A stretch of DNA of 64,000 nt from Ustulina deusta (lineage: Eukaryota > Ascomycota > Sordariomycetes > Xylariales > Xylariaceae). Position 1 is the first letter of the stretch. Each line of letters starts with the position of its first letter. The position numbers were made by a program, and so were the translations under genes. Below the pieces are notes generated by a model. The model saw only the letters and a list, made by a program, of their open reading frames with translations. It was not told where the DNA came from and did no database searches. Location: contig JAJNNX010000044.1 in assembly GCA_023159155.1 (NCBI GenBank), forward strand, positions 186,001 through 250,000, given 5' to 3'. This document shows, piece after piece, positions 34,436-45,431 of this stretch.

Positions 34436-35480
34436 TGGTTTTTACTCCGAAATGAGATAGTAGCTTGTATTGGAGCCGGCGTGGATCTCAATGCTCTTTG
34501 CGAGGTTTGTGTAGCAGAGTTGGTAGATGTTCTAAATGTGCTCCTCGACCTTGCGCCCAGCGATAGTGCGGATCATAAAGGTCTGGCACGATATACTACG
34601 AGAAGTGGTAACTCCAAACAATGAGCCATACTTAATGCGATATCTCTCCTTGTAATAATTCCAGGGCCAGTCTGTGAGGACGGGTATAAGAGAGGTCTTG
34701 TTGCTCATCCAACTTCCCAGTCCATCGGAACACAATGACAATGAAAATGGTGGCATGAAACATTAGTAAACTGCACTAAGCCTAGCCTAGGCTTCCTAGC
34801 GAGGACCCGCAAATGGCCTGCATGAGTGCGCTAACACCTAACCTACTAAAGTAGCCGACGTCATGTTAGTGCAGTCACACAGCCAAGTCCAGCGCAAATT
34901 AACTACCTATTTAACGGTAACTTTCCGTGTTCTCTAGGTACCCTCTTTCACCTCCCCTTCTCCACACCTTTTTGCCATCAAATCTCATTCAACAAAAACA
35001 GCAACAGGGTCAGTTCTTTAGTATTCGCTTTCTGCGGGGGACTTGACGCGACTCTCTTCGGCGATAGAACTGCATCGCACGCATATCGCAGTGCTCCCCG
35101 GAAGTGCTTGTCGTCCGTCACCCATTACCAAGCTACAGGATGTCTATCTTGGCTATCGCCGTGTAAGACAGACACCTGGGTATGGGAGGGGACTCGAGAT
35201 AATTCGGGTCGCCCGTGGGCGGAAACTTGCATTTTCGGGCATCGCCAGTGCGGGTTGCGGGTTCTATACCCTGTTGCTACCAAACGGAACAGAGTCAAGG
35301 CTGCTCTTCTACTTCAAAGCCTGGGAGGGTGGGATCTGTGTCGAAATCCACAGAGGGCTACACTTCTGACGTGATGATTGTGATGGATGTGGCTATGTTC
35401 TCGTCCGGTGGATGCAGGCTTACTCCAGAGCTAGATGCTAATGCTTGTCTGCAACAGTGCTGCTTTTTTTTGAAGCTATA

Positions 35481-36691
35481 ATGACAGAGTCCTCGCCGAC
35501 CCCTGCTCCCGAAGACTTCGACTTGAACTCTATACATGCTGTGGTCGAGTGGCTCGGTGCCGATGGTCAAAAGAGATATCTGTACCAGCCTGATCAAGAC
35601 CCCTCCCGCCAGATCACCCTCGACATACATTTCAGCGCCGGCTCAGGAGCTGCTCTCCTCAAGCTAAAAGCACCACTCGGGATCAAAGCTCGCAAACAAA
35701 AAACGCCTCTGTTCCTTTACATCCCGGGCGACCGAATCTCTTCCCTAGTACAGGATGTCCCTGATGCGGCGCCAGAAGTTGTAAGGGCTAAATTGGGCGC
35801 TGTCCCAAGCCGTCTGCAATTATCATTAAGCAGGCCTGCTGATATGGTTGGGCCCCTCGTCTCTTTAGCGCCTCAAAACAGGAGCCATGGTATCATGATG
35901 GATTGCTTAAAGCTCCTTGCCCAGGAAACCCGCTTAAGCGTATATTTGGCACACTCATCGCTATCAGGGGCATTTCTTCGATCACTTTGTAATGCTGTTG
36001 CTAGTAAGGCCCTGAAGCCTATCGACTCGGCTGCCGCACTGCGCAGCCTCTACGGAGGTTTAGGCGGCAAGGTCCTTGAGGGAGCTGCGCTTCGCATTCC
36101 CGTCCCGCCCACCTCTCCTCCATCCTATGACGAACTCGGGCCCATGCCGCCACAGGCTCCTCTAGAAACGGGTAAGAGAACTGATGCTTACTTAATAATA
36201 CGCCTTGTTGCTGATGTGTTCTGTAAGCAGCATCAGGACCAGCTACTCCAGCCAAGAAGCGGCGCAGAGGTAGTGCCTCGAGCGCTGGGGACAGGACAGA
36301 GGCGGATACTATGGCCACCTGCAAGAAGATGGTCAACAATATGATGGCCCAATTTCGGCAGGAAGAGCGGGCGTACTACAGTAGCCAACTGCAGCAGGCG
36401 AGAGCGGCCTATAGTCAGGACTTGCAGACAATAAAGACGGAGATGATGAAGTATGTGGACAAACGCTTGAGCGATCTCGAAGATACGCTCTACAGTGAGA
36501 ACGACGTGGACAACCAGATATCTCAGCACGTAGCAAGCTTCGATGATTTGGTTGATGTCAAGATAGAAGACCGCGTGACGGGCATCAGGATAGAGCTCGA
36601 GGAGTTCGTCGAGGAAGAAGTCACAGCCGCTGAGGGGAGGGTATTGCAACGCGTGCGGGAAGCAAACTGGACCGTTTCTATCGAGGAATAG
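35481..36691 (+). CDS. Fungal protein of unknown function, nuclear-signal and coiled-coil type
   Basis: Two exons (35481-36171, 36231-36691) give 383 residues. The intron (GTAAGA..TAAGCAG, 59 bases) keeps frame. The N-terminal two thirds contain FLYIPGDRISSLV, RLQLSLSRPADMVGP and CLKLLAQETRLSVYLAHSSL. Before the intron, PPTSPPSYDELGPMPPQAP is proline-rich. After it comes the basic PAKKRRRGSASSAGD, a likely nuclear signal. The C-terminal 125 residues are charged and heptad-like (QQARAAYSQDLQTIKTEMMK, FVEEEVTAAEGRVLQRVREA), indicating a coiled coil. I recognise the layout as a recurrent hypothetical protein family of filamentous fungi, with no known activity. It sits between repeat copies B and C. 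The ATG used is the one at 35481, whose downstream text resembles the family start. Confidence 0.75.
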
Positions 36692-37427
36692 AATTAGATT
36701 CCAAGCCTGTGGCCTATCAATCTGTTACCTCACCGCCACAGCCTTTGCCGTGTGACAGAATAGTTGTGCTGCTAGCGGTCGTAGTAGGCTTTGCTGTTGG
36801 GGCCAACGGGGGGCGCTAACCTGACTGACATTTGGGTGAGCCGAGCCTGAGCAAAAGCGGCGGGCACGCTAAGCCCCATTTGTCGACTACTTGGCATTTG
36901 GTAAAACCCAGAACCCAAGTCACTATAGGTACTGTGCCATAGTGATTTACCTTTTCTATGGGTCCCGAAGGACATGGGTGCTTTACTTTAGAGGGCCTAT
37001 GAATTCCATTCCCCAACCCCACAGTACCTACACGTGTACTAGGTAATGACCCATTATAACTCAGACTTAGGTAACTTTGGAAGTATTGGTAGGTAAGGCC
37101 AAGACATATTATAGGGAACCATTCACCATGCACCATGCTCTGCACTACCTAAGTAGGTACCTAGGTATGTCATTGGGTTGGTGGGATCCGGAAGCTCGAG
37201 CTCTTCCACTCAAGCCTCTCTATCCTATCCACCTGATTGGCAGCCTACGAAAGTTCATTGTCGCCATCCACTAACACCTCTTTTCGTCACATTATACTTA
37301 CGCGTTCGAGACACAACACCAGGCTCCCCTCATCTTTGGCCATCTACGACATTCGTCTGCTCGGTGCGAGATCTTCCTTGCTGGCAAATATTTATCGTAT
37401 ATTCCTCTCTGTCCCTCGCGGCGCATC
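36692..37427. other. Intergenic with repeat core and VMA13 promoter
   Basis: Holds repeat copy C near its left end and CCTAGG-type palindromes (GGTACCTAGGTA at about 37156-37167). The right part is pyrimidine-rich before the VMA13 start and is probably its 5' UTR. No gene. Confidence 0.6.
36836..36878 (+). repeat. Dispersed repeat, copy C (core only)
   Basis: GTGAGCCGAGCCTGAGCAAA followed by AGCGGCGGGCACGCTAAGCCC matches the core of copy B almost exactly and copy A with a few changes. It has the same orientation. The flanking blocks seen in A and B are not found here. Confidence 0.75.
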
Positions 37428-38988
37428 ATGTCCCTCGACCCTCCCCCCTATCTCAGTTCCTTGCAGAACAACATCCGCCAACGGCCTATTCCCTGGGATG
37501 GTGCGGCGAGAGCAGGCACCATTACGGAGAGTCAACTGGCCAAGATCAGAGCTGTTGACAAAGTCCGGAAAGAACAGAGAAAGCAGGTCGTCGAGAGTGA
37601 TTTGGATGGCTACCGGATACTTTTTGTCGGGGAACCGGGCACCCCGGGTGTTCTCGAGTCCGCAAGTAGGCGCTCCGACGTCGTGCAGTACATTCTCGTC
37701 CTGCTGAGCGATCTCCTAGAAGGTGCGTACCCTACAGCCCTCTCTTCTTTGGGCGCATGGTCGCGTTGCTCCTTGTGCTAAATCATTGATTATCCAAAGG
37801 TATCCCAGCTCTCGCGAAAGCACTTTACCAAGATTCGGACCTCTATCGATATTTTACACCACTGCTAGCGCATTCCAACAATCTCGAAGATCCCATTCCC
37901 CTGCTTACGTCCACCGTGCTAGCAACACTTATGACAAACGCGCAGGATGTATCTCCCGCTACAGAACAATTTCTCCCCCTGATACTGAGCTACCTAGCCG
38001 GTCTCACTAAGAACTCGAACGACGCGGGCCGGCAAGACATTGCTGTTATGGAATATTCGTCCTTGTTGTACAGCCAAACCAATAGACAACTGTTCTGGAA
38101 ACAACGAAGCGAGACCGTCGCCCCTTTAATCGACATCCTGCGAAAGGCTGCCGGGTTCGGCGCCGAGTCATCTGCCAGTCTATGGAGTGGAAATTCCGCC
38201 CCAAGAAGCGGTGGCTTCGAAGGTCTGAGTGGTGGGGTTGGGCTTCAACTTCTATATCACGTTCTATTAGTTCTATGGCAGTTGAGTTTTGAATCGGAGG
38301 ACATCGGTGATGAGATGAATGAGTATGTGGGAGTCCAAGCGAAGGATTTCGTTTTGCTAACCCATGAAAAAGTGAATACGATATCATTCTTCTCTATACC
38401 CAGCTATTACGGCTCTCGCCTAAAGAGAAGACCACGCGACTAATCCTATCGACGCTGCACAACCTCCTCGAGGCCAATCCTTCTACACTACTCCCAACAG
38501 CTGTGCTTGCTAGGCTACCAGCCTTGCTTCAGAATGTTGGTGGACGCCACCTGACGGACCCAGACCTACTGGAGGACCTTGACAAGCTCAAGGAGATGTT
38601 AGATGAATACCAGAAAACAAAGACGACATTCGACGAGTATGTGGCCGAGGTTCAATCTGGGCATCTGAGATGGTCACCGCCTCATCGCCACCAGGTGTTC
38701 TGGACTGAAAATGCGCGCAAGATTCTCGAGTATGAGAACGGTGAGATCCCAAGGAAGGTGGCAGACATCATGAAAAAGCCATGGGAGAACGACAAGGCTG
38801 TCCTGGCCATAGCCTGTAACGATATCGGCTGTCTCGTCAAGGAAGTTCCTGAGAAGAGGCACCAATTGGAGAAGCTTGGACTGAAAACTCGTATCATGGA
38901 GCTCATGCAAGATTCTGATGAGAATGTGCGGTGGGAAAGCCTACGTGCACTTGGTGGCTGGCTGAAATACAGCTTCGAGAGTAACTGA
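37428..38988 (+). CDS. VMA13: V-type proton ATPase subunit H
   Basis: Three exons (37428-37722, 37800-38322, 38373-38988) give 477 residues, close to the 478 of yeast Vma13. The second intron (GTATGT..GAAAAAG, with GCTAAC) restores NDEYDIILLYTQLLRLSPKE. Family text: VSPATEQFLPLILSYLAG in exon 2, and in exon 3 LRLSPKEKTTRLILSTLHNL, GHLRWSPPHRHQVFWTENA, ILEYENGEIPRKVADIMKKP, DIGCLVKEVPEKRH and DENVRWESLRALGGWL. Subunit H is an armadillo/HEAT-type helical protein that bridges V1 and Vo, is needed for activity of the assembled pump at the vacuole, and inhibits ATP hydrolysis by free V1. A copy of this core gene argues that the right half of the window is ordinary chromosomal DNA. Confidence 0.96.
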
Positions 38989-39780
38989 GCGACTCGAAGT
39001 TCTAGTCATGACAGGTGAACTCGGTTACATCCCTTCACGGCCTCGGTAGTAGCGGTAAGATGGTTGCAAGCACGTCATTGACAGCTTAAGAAGGATAGGG
39101 ACAACCATCACCATAGAAGTGACCCGCGCTATTCCCGTGGTTTTAGGTGCGACGGAACTCGAGACAGAGGGTAAAACATGGTTCTACGACGAAGAGCGGT
39201 TGTTTCGAACGTGGAAAAAAAGTACAAAGTACATTGCGAGGCTATCGACGATAGCATCTACGCTCCACGACTCTCAAGTGTATTAGTCCCCGGTGGGATG
39301 GATTAGCAATATACCTAATAGCTTTTAAGACATCTACCTAACTCTCATAGGTAGCCAATTCAAAGTACTCGTTACCGTTTTCGCTTCGAAGGAATTTGCA
39401 CATATCTTCAGCTTTCTTGACATAAGCCCAGAGTGGACATGTATGGCTGGTGATCAGGAGGAGGAGCAACTGCTTACGTAGGTATTTGCCGATAATAGGA
39501 GGAGATAAATAGGAAGTTCGGCTTGCAGCGGCGATGGCGAACATTCTCCCCGCTACCCCACATCAATACCCCAAAGGTACGCATATAAGGACCTACCTAC
39601 CTAGGTCATTAGCGTTACCTAACCTAGGTAATTCACAAGCATGCCCAGAGCGCCGACGGCGGTCACCGGACCTAGATAAGAGCAGCATCCCGTTTCGTTC
39701 CCGCTCACATAGGTACATAGATAATTCCTATCTAGCAATTTACTTGCTGTGGCTAGCTAACTAAATTGCGAGGTTCGATT
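38989..39780. other. Intergenic with CCTAGG palindromes
   Basis: About 790 bases between VMA13 and the dehydrogenase gene. Contains CCTACCTACCTAGGTC (39591-39606) and TAACCTAGGTAATTC (about 39618-39632). It should hold the dehydrogenase promoter. No gene. Confidence 0.55.
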
Positions 39781-41623
39781 ATGCATCGTCTTGCTAGAAC
39801 AAGAAACCTCGCTAGAGCTGGTCAACCCACGACCCGCCTCTACTCCTCCTACTCCTCCTCCTCCTCCTCCTCCTCATACTCACCGTCATACTCTTTGTCT
39901 TCATCCCTACGGACACCCTCCATCTCTGCCACCGCAAGAATGGCTTCCACAACCGCTGCTTCGAGCCGGCTAGCTGTTACAGCTCAGCACATTCGTCCTA
40001 TGAGTGCGCTGGCGTCGACTGCTACTAGCTATCCAACAACCCATGACAAAATCTCGGAACCCGAGGACACTCCGTATTTTCTAGACAACCAATTCGTCCC
40101 TAGCAAGGCCGAGAACTTCATCGAGCTGCATGACCCAGCCACAAATAACCTCGTTACCCGTGTGCCTCAGATGACTGATGCCGAACTGGAAGCTGCTGTC
40201 CAAAGCGCCAAGAAGGCATTTCCTGCCTGGCGCAGCACCAGCATCATGGCTCGCCAGCAGATCATGTTCAAGTTCGTTAGCCTCATCCGCGAGAACTGGG
40301 ATCGATTGGCGGCGAGCATCACGCTGGAACAAGGCAAGACATTTGCTGATGCCAGGGGTGACGTTCTGCGAGGTCTCCAGGTCGCTGAGGCGGCTTGTGG
40401 TGCGCCGGAGTTCATGAAGGGCGAGGTGCTCGAGGTTGCCAAGGATATGGAGACTCGGACGTATAGGGAGCCATTGGGAGTTGTTGCTGCGATTTGCCCT
40501 TTTAGTACGTGGATCCAGGCCCTTCCATCATCTCTTGAGACTTGGCGAGGTAACTAACAGTTCTACAGACTTTCCCGCCATGATTCCTCTTTGGTGTATC
40601 CCCATCGCTACAGTAACCGGCAACACCCTCATTTTGAAGCCCTCTGAGCGAGACCCAGGTGCTGCCATGATTCTTGTTGAATTAGCTAAGAAGGCCGGGT
40701 TTCCGGATGGCGTCGTTAATGTCGTCCACGGTGCCCACCGCACAGTAAACTTCCTTTTAGATGCGCCAGACATCAAGGCCATTAGCTTCGTTGGCGGCAA
40801 CAAGGCTGGCGAGTATATCTTTACCCGGGGGTCAGCCAATGGCAAGCGAGTGCAGGCCAATCTGGGTGCCAAGAACCATGCGGCTGTTCTCCCGGACTGC
40901 AACAAGAACCAGTTCATCAACGCAGTCGTCGGTGCTGCTTTCGGTGCTGCCGGTCAACGATGCATGGCCTTGAGTACTCTGGTAATGGTTGGCGAGACGA
41001 AGGAGTGGTTACCCGAGCTAGCGGAAAGTGCTAGAAAGCTCAAGGTTAATGGAGGCTTTGAGGACGGGGCTGATCTTGGACCTGTCATCTCCCCCCAAAG
41101 CAAGCAAAGGATTGAGTCGCTAATTGCGAGTGCCGAGAAGGAGGGCGCCACCATCTTGTTGGATGGCCGTGGCTTCAAACCCGAAAAGTACCCCAACGGC
41201 AACTGGATCGCGCCCACAATCATCAGTAACGTGACGCCGGATATGGCATGCTACAAGGAGGAGATTTTCGGTCCTGTGTTGGTCTGCCTCAGCGTGGATA
41301 CTCTCGACGAAGCCATTGAATTGATCAACAAGAACGAGTACGGCAACGGCACGGCCATTTTCACGAGGTCAGGGCCCACGGCAGAGACGTTTAGGAGAAA
41401 CATCGAGGCAGGTCAGGTTGGTGTGAACGTTCCTATTCCAGTGCCGCTGCCCATGTTCTCCTTTACGGGAAATAAGAAGAGTATCGCGGGCGGCGGTACC
41501 AGCACCTTTTACGGTAGGCCAGGCGTCAACTTCTACACACAACTAAAGACAGTGACGGCTCTGTGGTCAAGTGCGGATGCCATCTCCAAGAAAGCAGATG
41601 TGGCGATGCCTACGCACAGCTAG
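39781..41623 (+). CDS. Methylmalonate-semialdehyde dehydrogenase (acylating), mitochondrial
   Basis: Two exons (39781-40504, 40569-41623) give 592 residues. The intron junction restores [12 protein letters not shown], a conserved ALDH6 segment. The N terminus is rich in Arg, Ser and Thr without acidic residues ([20 protein letters not shown]), a mitochondrial targeting peptide, and includes a Ser run encoded by a TCC microsatellite. Enzyme marks: [13 protein letters not shown] (339-351), catalytic Cys373 in [22 protein letters not shown], and [18 protein letters not shown] near the C terminus. This ALDH6-type enzyme converts malonate or methylmalonate semialdehyde plus CoA and NAD to acetyl- or propionyl-CoA in valine and pyrimidine catabolism. 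The signature is characteristic. The ATG at 39781 opens a typical transit peptide. Confidence 0.96.
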
Positions 41624-42192
41624 TGGATAGACGAACAGGGATTAATGTTTGGCCGGGATATTAAATTGTACACACCAGGCTCCAGTCATAGTCAACGGTT
41701 TGCACAAGACCGTTTACAAGTTATACGAGTGCCTGTAGGCGCTGCACCAACTGGCTAGGATTTATCCTATTTATGATTTGTTGGTATACATTGTTTTCCA
41801 GGTCGCAGGAAGCCCCTCAGATCAAGCTGAATGTTGTAGGTACTTGACTTGGATTCAGAAAGACGTGGACGGCTTATGTAAGATAGAGCAACACACCGAG
41901 CAATAACAAATAAATATAAGGCTCGATAAGCACTCTATATGGACACCGACCAATACTACTCATTAGTTATTTGTCTATGAACAGCGTGAGCACCAGCTTG
42001 GTCTACGTATGTGGAGTTGTAAGTAAGTAGTGGGCAGCGCGAAGACCACCTTCCCCATTCCTTGTCGGAATCAAGGCCCTAAAAAGGGACAACCCACCTA
42101 CCTCCCTAGGTGGGTTAATGGACTACCTCCACATCCTCCCTCCGGAATTACCAACGCCAAACATTATCTCCTCTCCCTAGGAACCACACAGC
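41624..42192. other. Intergenic with inverted repeat
   Basis: About 570 bases. An inverted repeat AACCCACCTACC-tccc-TAGGTGGGTT lies at 42091-42116, about 77 bases upstream of the F-box ATG, and could form a hairpin. No gene. Confidence 0.55.
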
Positions 42193-43812
42193 ATGGATCA
42201 AGTCACCATTCGTAGAAGTAACACAACTCACGTAAAAAGTTCAGATGCCAATATCGAGAGCACCATTTCCGATATCACTGACCTACCTCATGATGTTTTC
42301 CTTCTCATTATATCTCATCTCTCGCCCACCGAAAGCGTACTCTGCCGTCGTGTAAGCCAGTCTTGGAATGCAGTCTTTACAAGCGATGACGTATCATGGA
42401 ATCTCATGAGATGGCATTTTCCCCGCGTGCGAGAGATGAGAAATGCAGCCGGCGCTTCAGATCGCCCTGCCTGGGCTCGTATATTTCCCGAGGTCGCCCG
42501 TCGCTACTTCTACCTACGCTCTGCCAGGCCCAGGCTGGTTGAGAAGATTGACGCCGGTTTGGAGTGCCAGCGCTGTTGGTTTCAAGAGGTCGAGCCCTGG
42601 GCGCGCTGGCTACAGTGGAACGACAACTCAGCTACCTTCCAGGAGAGAGATCCGAGCTGGTGTCTGGAGGATGGCCTTCTCATCTACTTGGATGGCGTGT
42701 CGGGCGACTACGTTGCTTACGACTTAGAAACCAGGCGTCGCTTCCCGGTTCCCTTCGATGGAGCCGATAAGATAGTCCGGCGGTTACGACTGGCACACGG
42801 CACTCTCGTGATCGAGTGGTGCGAGGGGGAGTCATATGCCATATTGGATGATGAAAACATTTATCGGCATTTCGCGACGGCGTTTGACGTGCGACTAGTA
42901 GCAGAACCAGGTTCTACCGACTCCCCGAGCCTATGGGAGATCCGATTTAGATCTGAGTGGAAGATACATGATCTCGGCCTCACCGTTCCCATCCACGATC
43001 GCTTCTTCTCAGCTCATACAGCGACGCACTACGTGCTCTATCTCTGGCAACGCTTCGGGCCGTCCACGGATGAAGGGCCTGTGGAGCAGCTCACCGTCTG
43101 GAATATCAAGGACGCCTCATCTTACCGTCCCTCGGAGGACCCTGATGGCGCAACGCTACCGGACTCTGCGCAGCCACAGCCCAGGGTTATTAAGAGGTTC
43201 ACGGGGGACGCGCTAGAATTTCTCGGCATTCGCCAGGGTGACACGCCCGTGTTCAGAGAGATCTTGCTCGACGAAGCAAATATATACATACACGAAGAAG
43301 CGCACCGGTGGCTCGTCGGGCGGAATGCCTGGCCCTTGCCACCGCGCAACCATTACGTCCGTTCCACGGCGATTCCGCTCTCGGGTATCGGGCCGCGCTG
43401 GTTCGACGACTGCTGTGCCGATGGCGACATCCACATGAGCTTCTGCCCGCGAGCCGGGTCCGCGGCGCGCTTCGGCGACGGCAACAACGACCATACGGAC
43501 CGCTTCGATGGGATGTGGGCGGGCTGGGCTCCCTGCTGGCGACACGAGGAGTTCCCGTACCTAACGATCAGCGACGTGGTGGACTCGCGGGCCGGAGTGC
43601 GCATCGTGGCTCGCCAATGTTTCGTCATGGAGGCGCTGTCGTCGTTCGTGCTTCCCCAGATCAGCCTCAGGGCCGAGTCTGATTACCGACATGAGGTCCG
43701 CTTCACGGATGACATGTGGAGAGAGCTGCTTGCGATGGGCAAGATCGTGGGTGACGAGAGATGGGTGGTTGGTGAGGATAGAAATGGGAACATCACAGTT
43801 GTACGTTTTTGA
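42193..43812 (+). CDS. F-box protein
   Basis: A single-exon protein of 539 residues. An F-box lies at about residues 28-72: ITDLPHDVFLLIISHLSPTE, then CRRVSQSWNAVFTSDDVSWN. This segment normally binds Skp1 in SCF ubiquitin ligases. The remainder, with many Trp and Asp residues and no clear repeat motif, would be the substrate-binding part: for example WARWLQWNDNSATFQERDPS, DGDIHMSFCPRAGSA and RFDGMWAGWAPCWRHEEFPY. I cannot assign a target. The start is the first ATG of a long frame, placed 20-30 residues before the F-box as in many fungal F-box proteins. Confidence 0.9.
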   Translation: MDQVTIRRSNTTHVKSSDANIESTISDITDLPHDVFLLIISHLSPTESVLCRRVSQSWNAVFTSDDVSWNLMRWHFPRVREMRNAAGASDRPAWARIFPEVARRYFYLRSARPRLVEKIDAGLECQRCWFQEVEPWARWLQWNDNSATFQERDPSWCLEDGLLIYLDGVSGDYVAYDLETRRRFPVPFDGADKIVRRLRLAHGTLVIEWCEGESYAILDDENIYRHFATAFDVRLVAEPGSTDSPSLWEIRFRSEWKIHDLGLTVPIHDRFFSAHTATHYVLYLWQRFGPSTDEGPVEQLTVWNIKDASSYRPSEDPDGATLPDSAQPQPRVIKRFTGDALEFLGIRQGDTPVFREILLDEANIYIHEEAHRWLVGRNAWPLPPRNHYVRSTAIPLSGIGPRWFDDCCADGDIHMSFCPRAGSAARFGDGNNDHTDRFDGMWAGWAPCWRHEEFPYLTISDVVDSRAGVRIVARQCFVMEALSSFVLPQISLRAESDYRHEVRFTDDMWRELLAMGKIVGDERWVVGEDRNGNITVVRF

Positions 43813-45431
43813 CCTTATTATTTTTCTCTAGGCGTAGTTCGAGCTTGCAGTGAGAGCATTTGAAGCTTGTCCTTTCTATGAGAAACTTATCCTAGTTTAT
43901 CTACGCAGAGAAGGACATAGGTAAGATATAAATTCCCATCATCATCGTGTCGCCACCCTATTCCTATAACCACTTCTAAATAGCGTCATGATGCCTTTCA
44001 ATATAGATTCCTTTTGGAAATAACTGGTTCCTTTAAATGCTGCTTAAAGGAAGCAAGGAAGATATTACCTAACATCTTGACAAAAGCAACTTATCTTAGG
44101 CAGTTTGTCCGCGGAGTTTATGCACAAGTCTATCAATACTCACTTCACAGAGTTGATAAACCCCACTTAATTGCCTCCCGGGAAAGATACAGTAGCACGC
44201 GCCAACCCCGCGGCCTCCATACTCTTACGTGATAATTTCTGCTCGCAACCACTTCCGGAGATGTTTCATTCGACGTTATCTCTACTCTACCTGCACGACA
44301 GCCGGAATAGTGTCGGGTACGATACCGTAGGAGCGAATATGGCCGAGAGTGTACAAACTTTTTCTACACTACCCACAACGCTAGCGCACACGGGAATCAC
44401 GAACTAATCCACACAGGACCGGGGCTAAGTTCAAATACTCAGCCATTAGGGACCGCAAATCGGCAACCGGCATCAGCTAACCAAACACATACCTGTAAGC
44501 AATCGGCACCGAGACCCGGCCGGTACCGCCGACAGAGACGTTCCGCTACGCTATCAAACCCGGCTAAGACGTTCAATGCAGTAGGTAGTTCGGCGAGGGA
44601 AGCTGGTAGCGAGGGAACTCTAACTAAACAAACCGTAGCCGTGACTAAAAGAGAGAGGGAGAGAGAGAGAGAGAAAAGTATTTGGAAATGAAAAGTTCTA
44701 GAGGCCCTGGTGCTTGGCGACGTTTTGTAGCTGAACGCCAGGAAACCCTCTCTCTCTCGTTTGCTGGACACGCCACATCCGACATGTACGCTGGCCGACG
44801 TGTGTTCGCTCTCCGGATGTCGTTCGAGAAGGGCGAATTAGGTAGTCGAAAGAGTCGGCTGCACTAGGTTGCTTACACTGAGGTAGCCTTATTAGGAGTG
44901 AAGCCCATCTCCCCTTGAACCTTGCCTGCATCTGCATGGTGCAGAACATGGAGTGCCTACTGATGGAGCAGGGGATGTGCAGTGACACGCGAGGAGCAGG
45001 TTGGATGGCGAACCGAGCTGTGGGCCGATCTTCCCACTCAGCTCCGAATTTTCCATTACATGCCATGTACACTGCACTCCGATTATGTATGTAGTCTACA
45101 CTACCTCCTTAGGTACCTAAGGTATGTAGCACAAAACGTAATTTGTAAGTGCACATAGTTATCGTGAGCGCAGGTAGGTTCGGTCTCGTTTCCCCACTTC
45201 TGCCTGCCTTCTCGTCCTTGTCTTAAATAGCAGTGAGCTTTCCGAATCCAAAGTTTCTTAGGCCGTTGAGAAAGTTTACAGACTCACCATTCCCGCGACC
45301 CGGCTCCCTTGTCGCTGTGTCTCGCTTCTTGTGTGTCGTCCAAGGGCTCTCTCTTCACTTGGTGTCACTGTAGACAGGCCGAGAATCATATATATATATA
45401 TACACCTCTATACATACATATTTGCAGCACA
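43813..45431. other. Intergenic with (GA)n microsatellite
   Basis: About 1.6 kb. A (GA)n run lies at about 44650-44675. TTAGGTACCTAA, a perfect palindrome, lies at 45110-45121. (AT)n lies at 45390-45402, 30-40 bases before the phosphatase-like ATG. Frames are short and unconvincing. Confidence 0.5.

Larger units (their letters stand above)
32089..35480. other. Repeat-rich region, no gene supported
   Basis: About 3.4 kb. 32390-33000 is AT-rich with CTAGC/CCTAGG words (ACCTAGGTAGGT at 32521-32532). Copy B of the dispersed repeat and a GTACTGGT-type array lie inside. Palindromes ACCTAGGTAGGT (33321-33332) and GTACCTAGGTAC (34009-34020) are present. A 108-residue frame at 35043-35369 has no family signal and is probably the leader of the next gene. 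Frames at 33523-33750 look like repeat-derived noise. Confidence 0.55.

Noticed and set aside
35043..35369. 108-residue plus-strand frame upstream of the coiled-coil gene
   Set aside because: No conserved motif; all three frames are open here, as expected for a leader or chance. Not linked by splice to the next gene.
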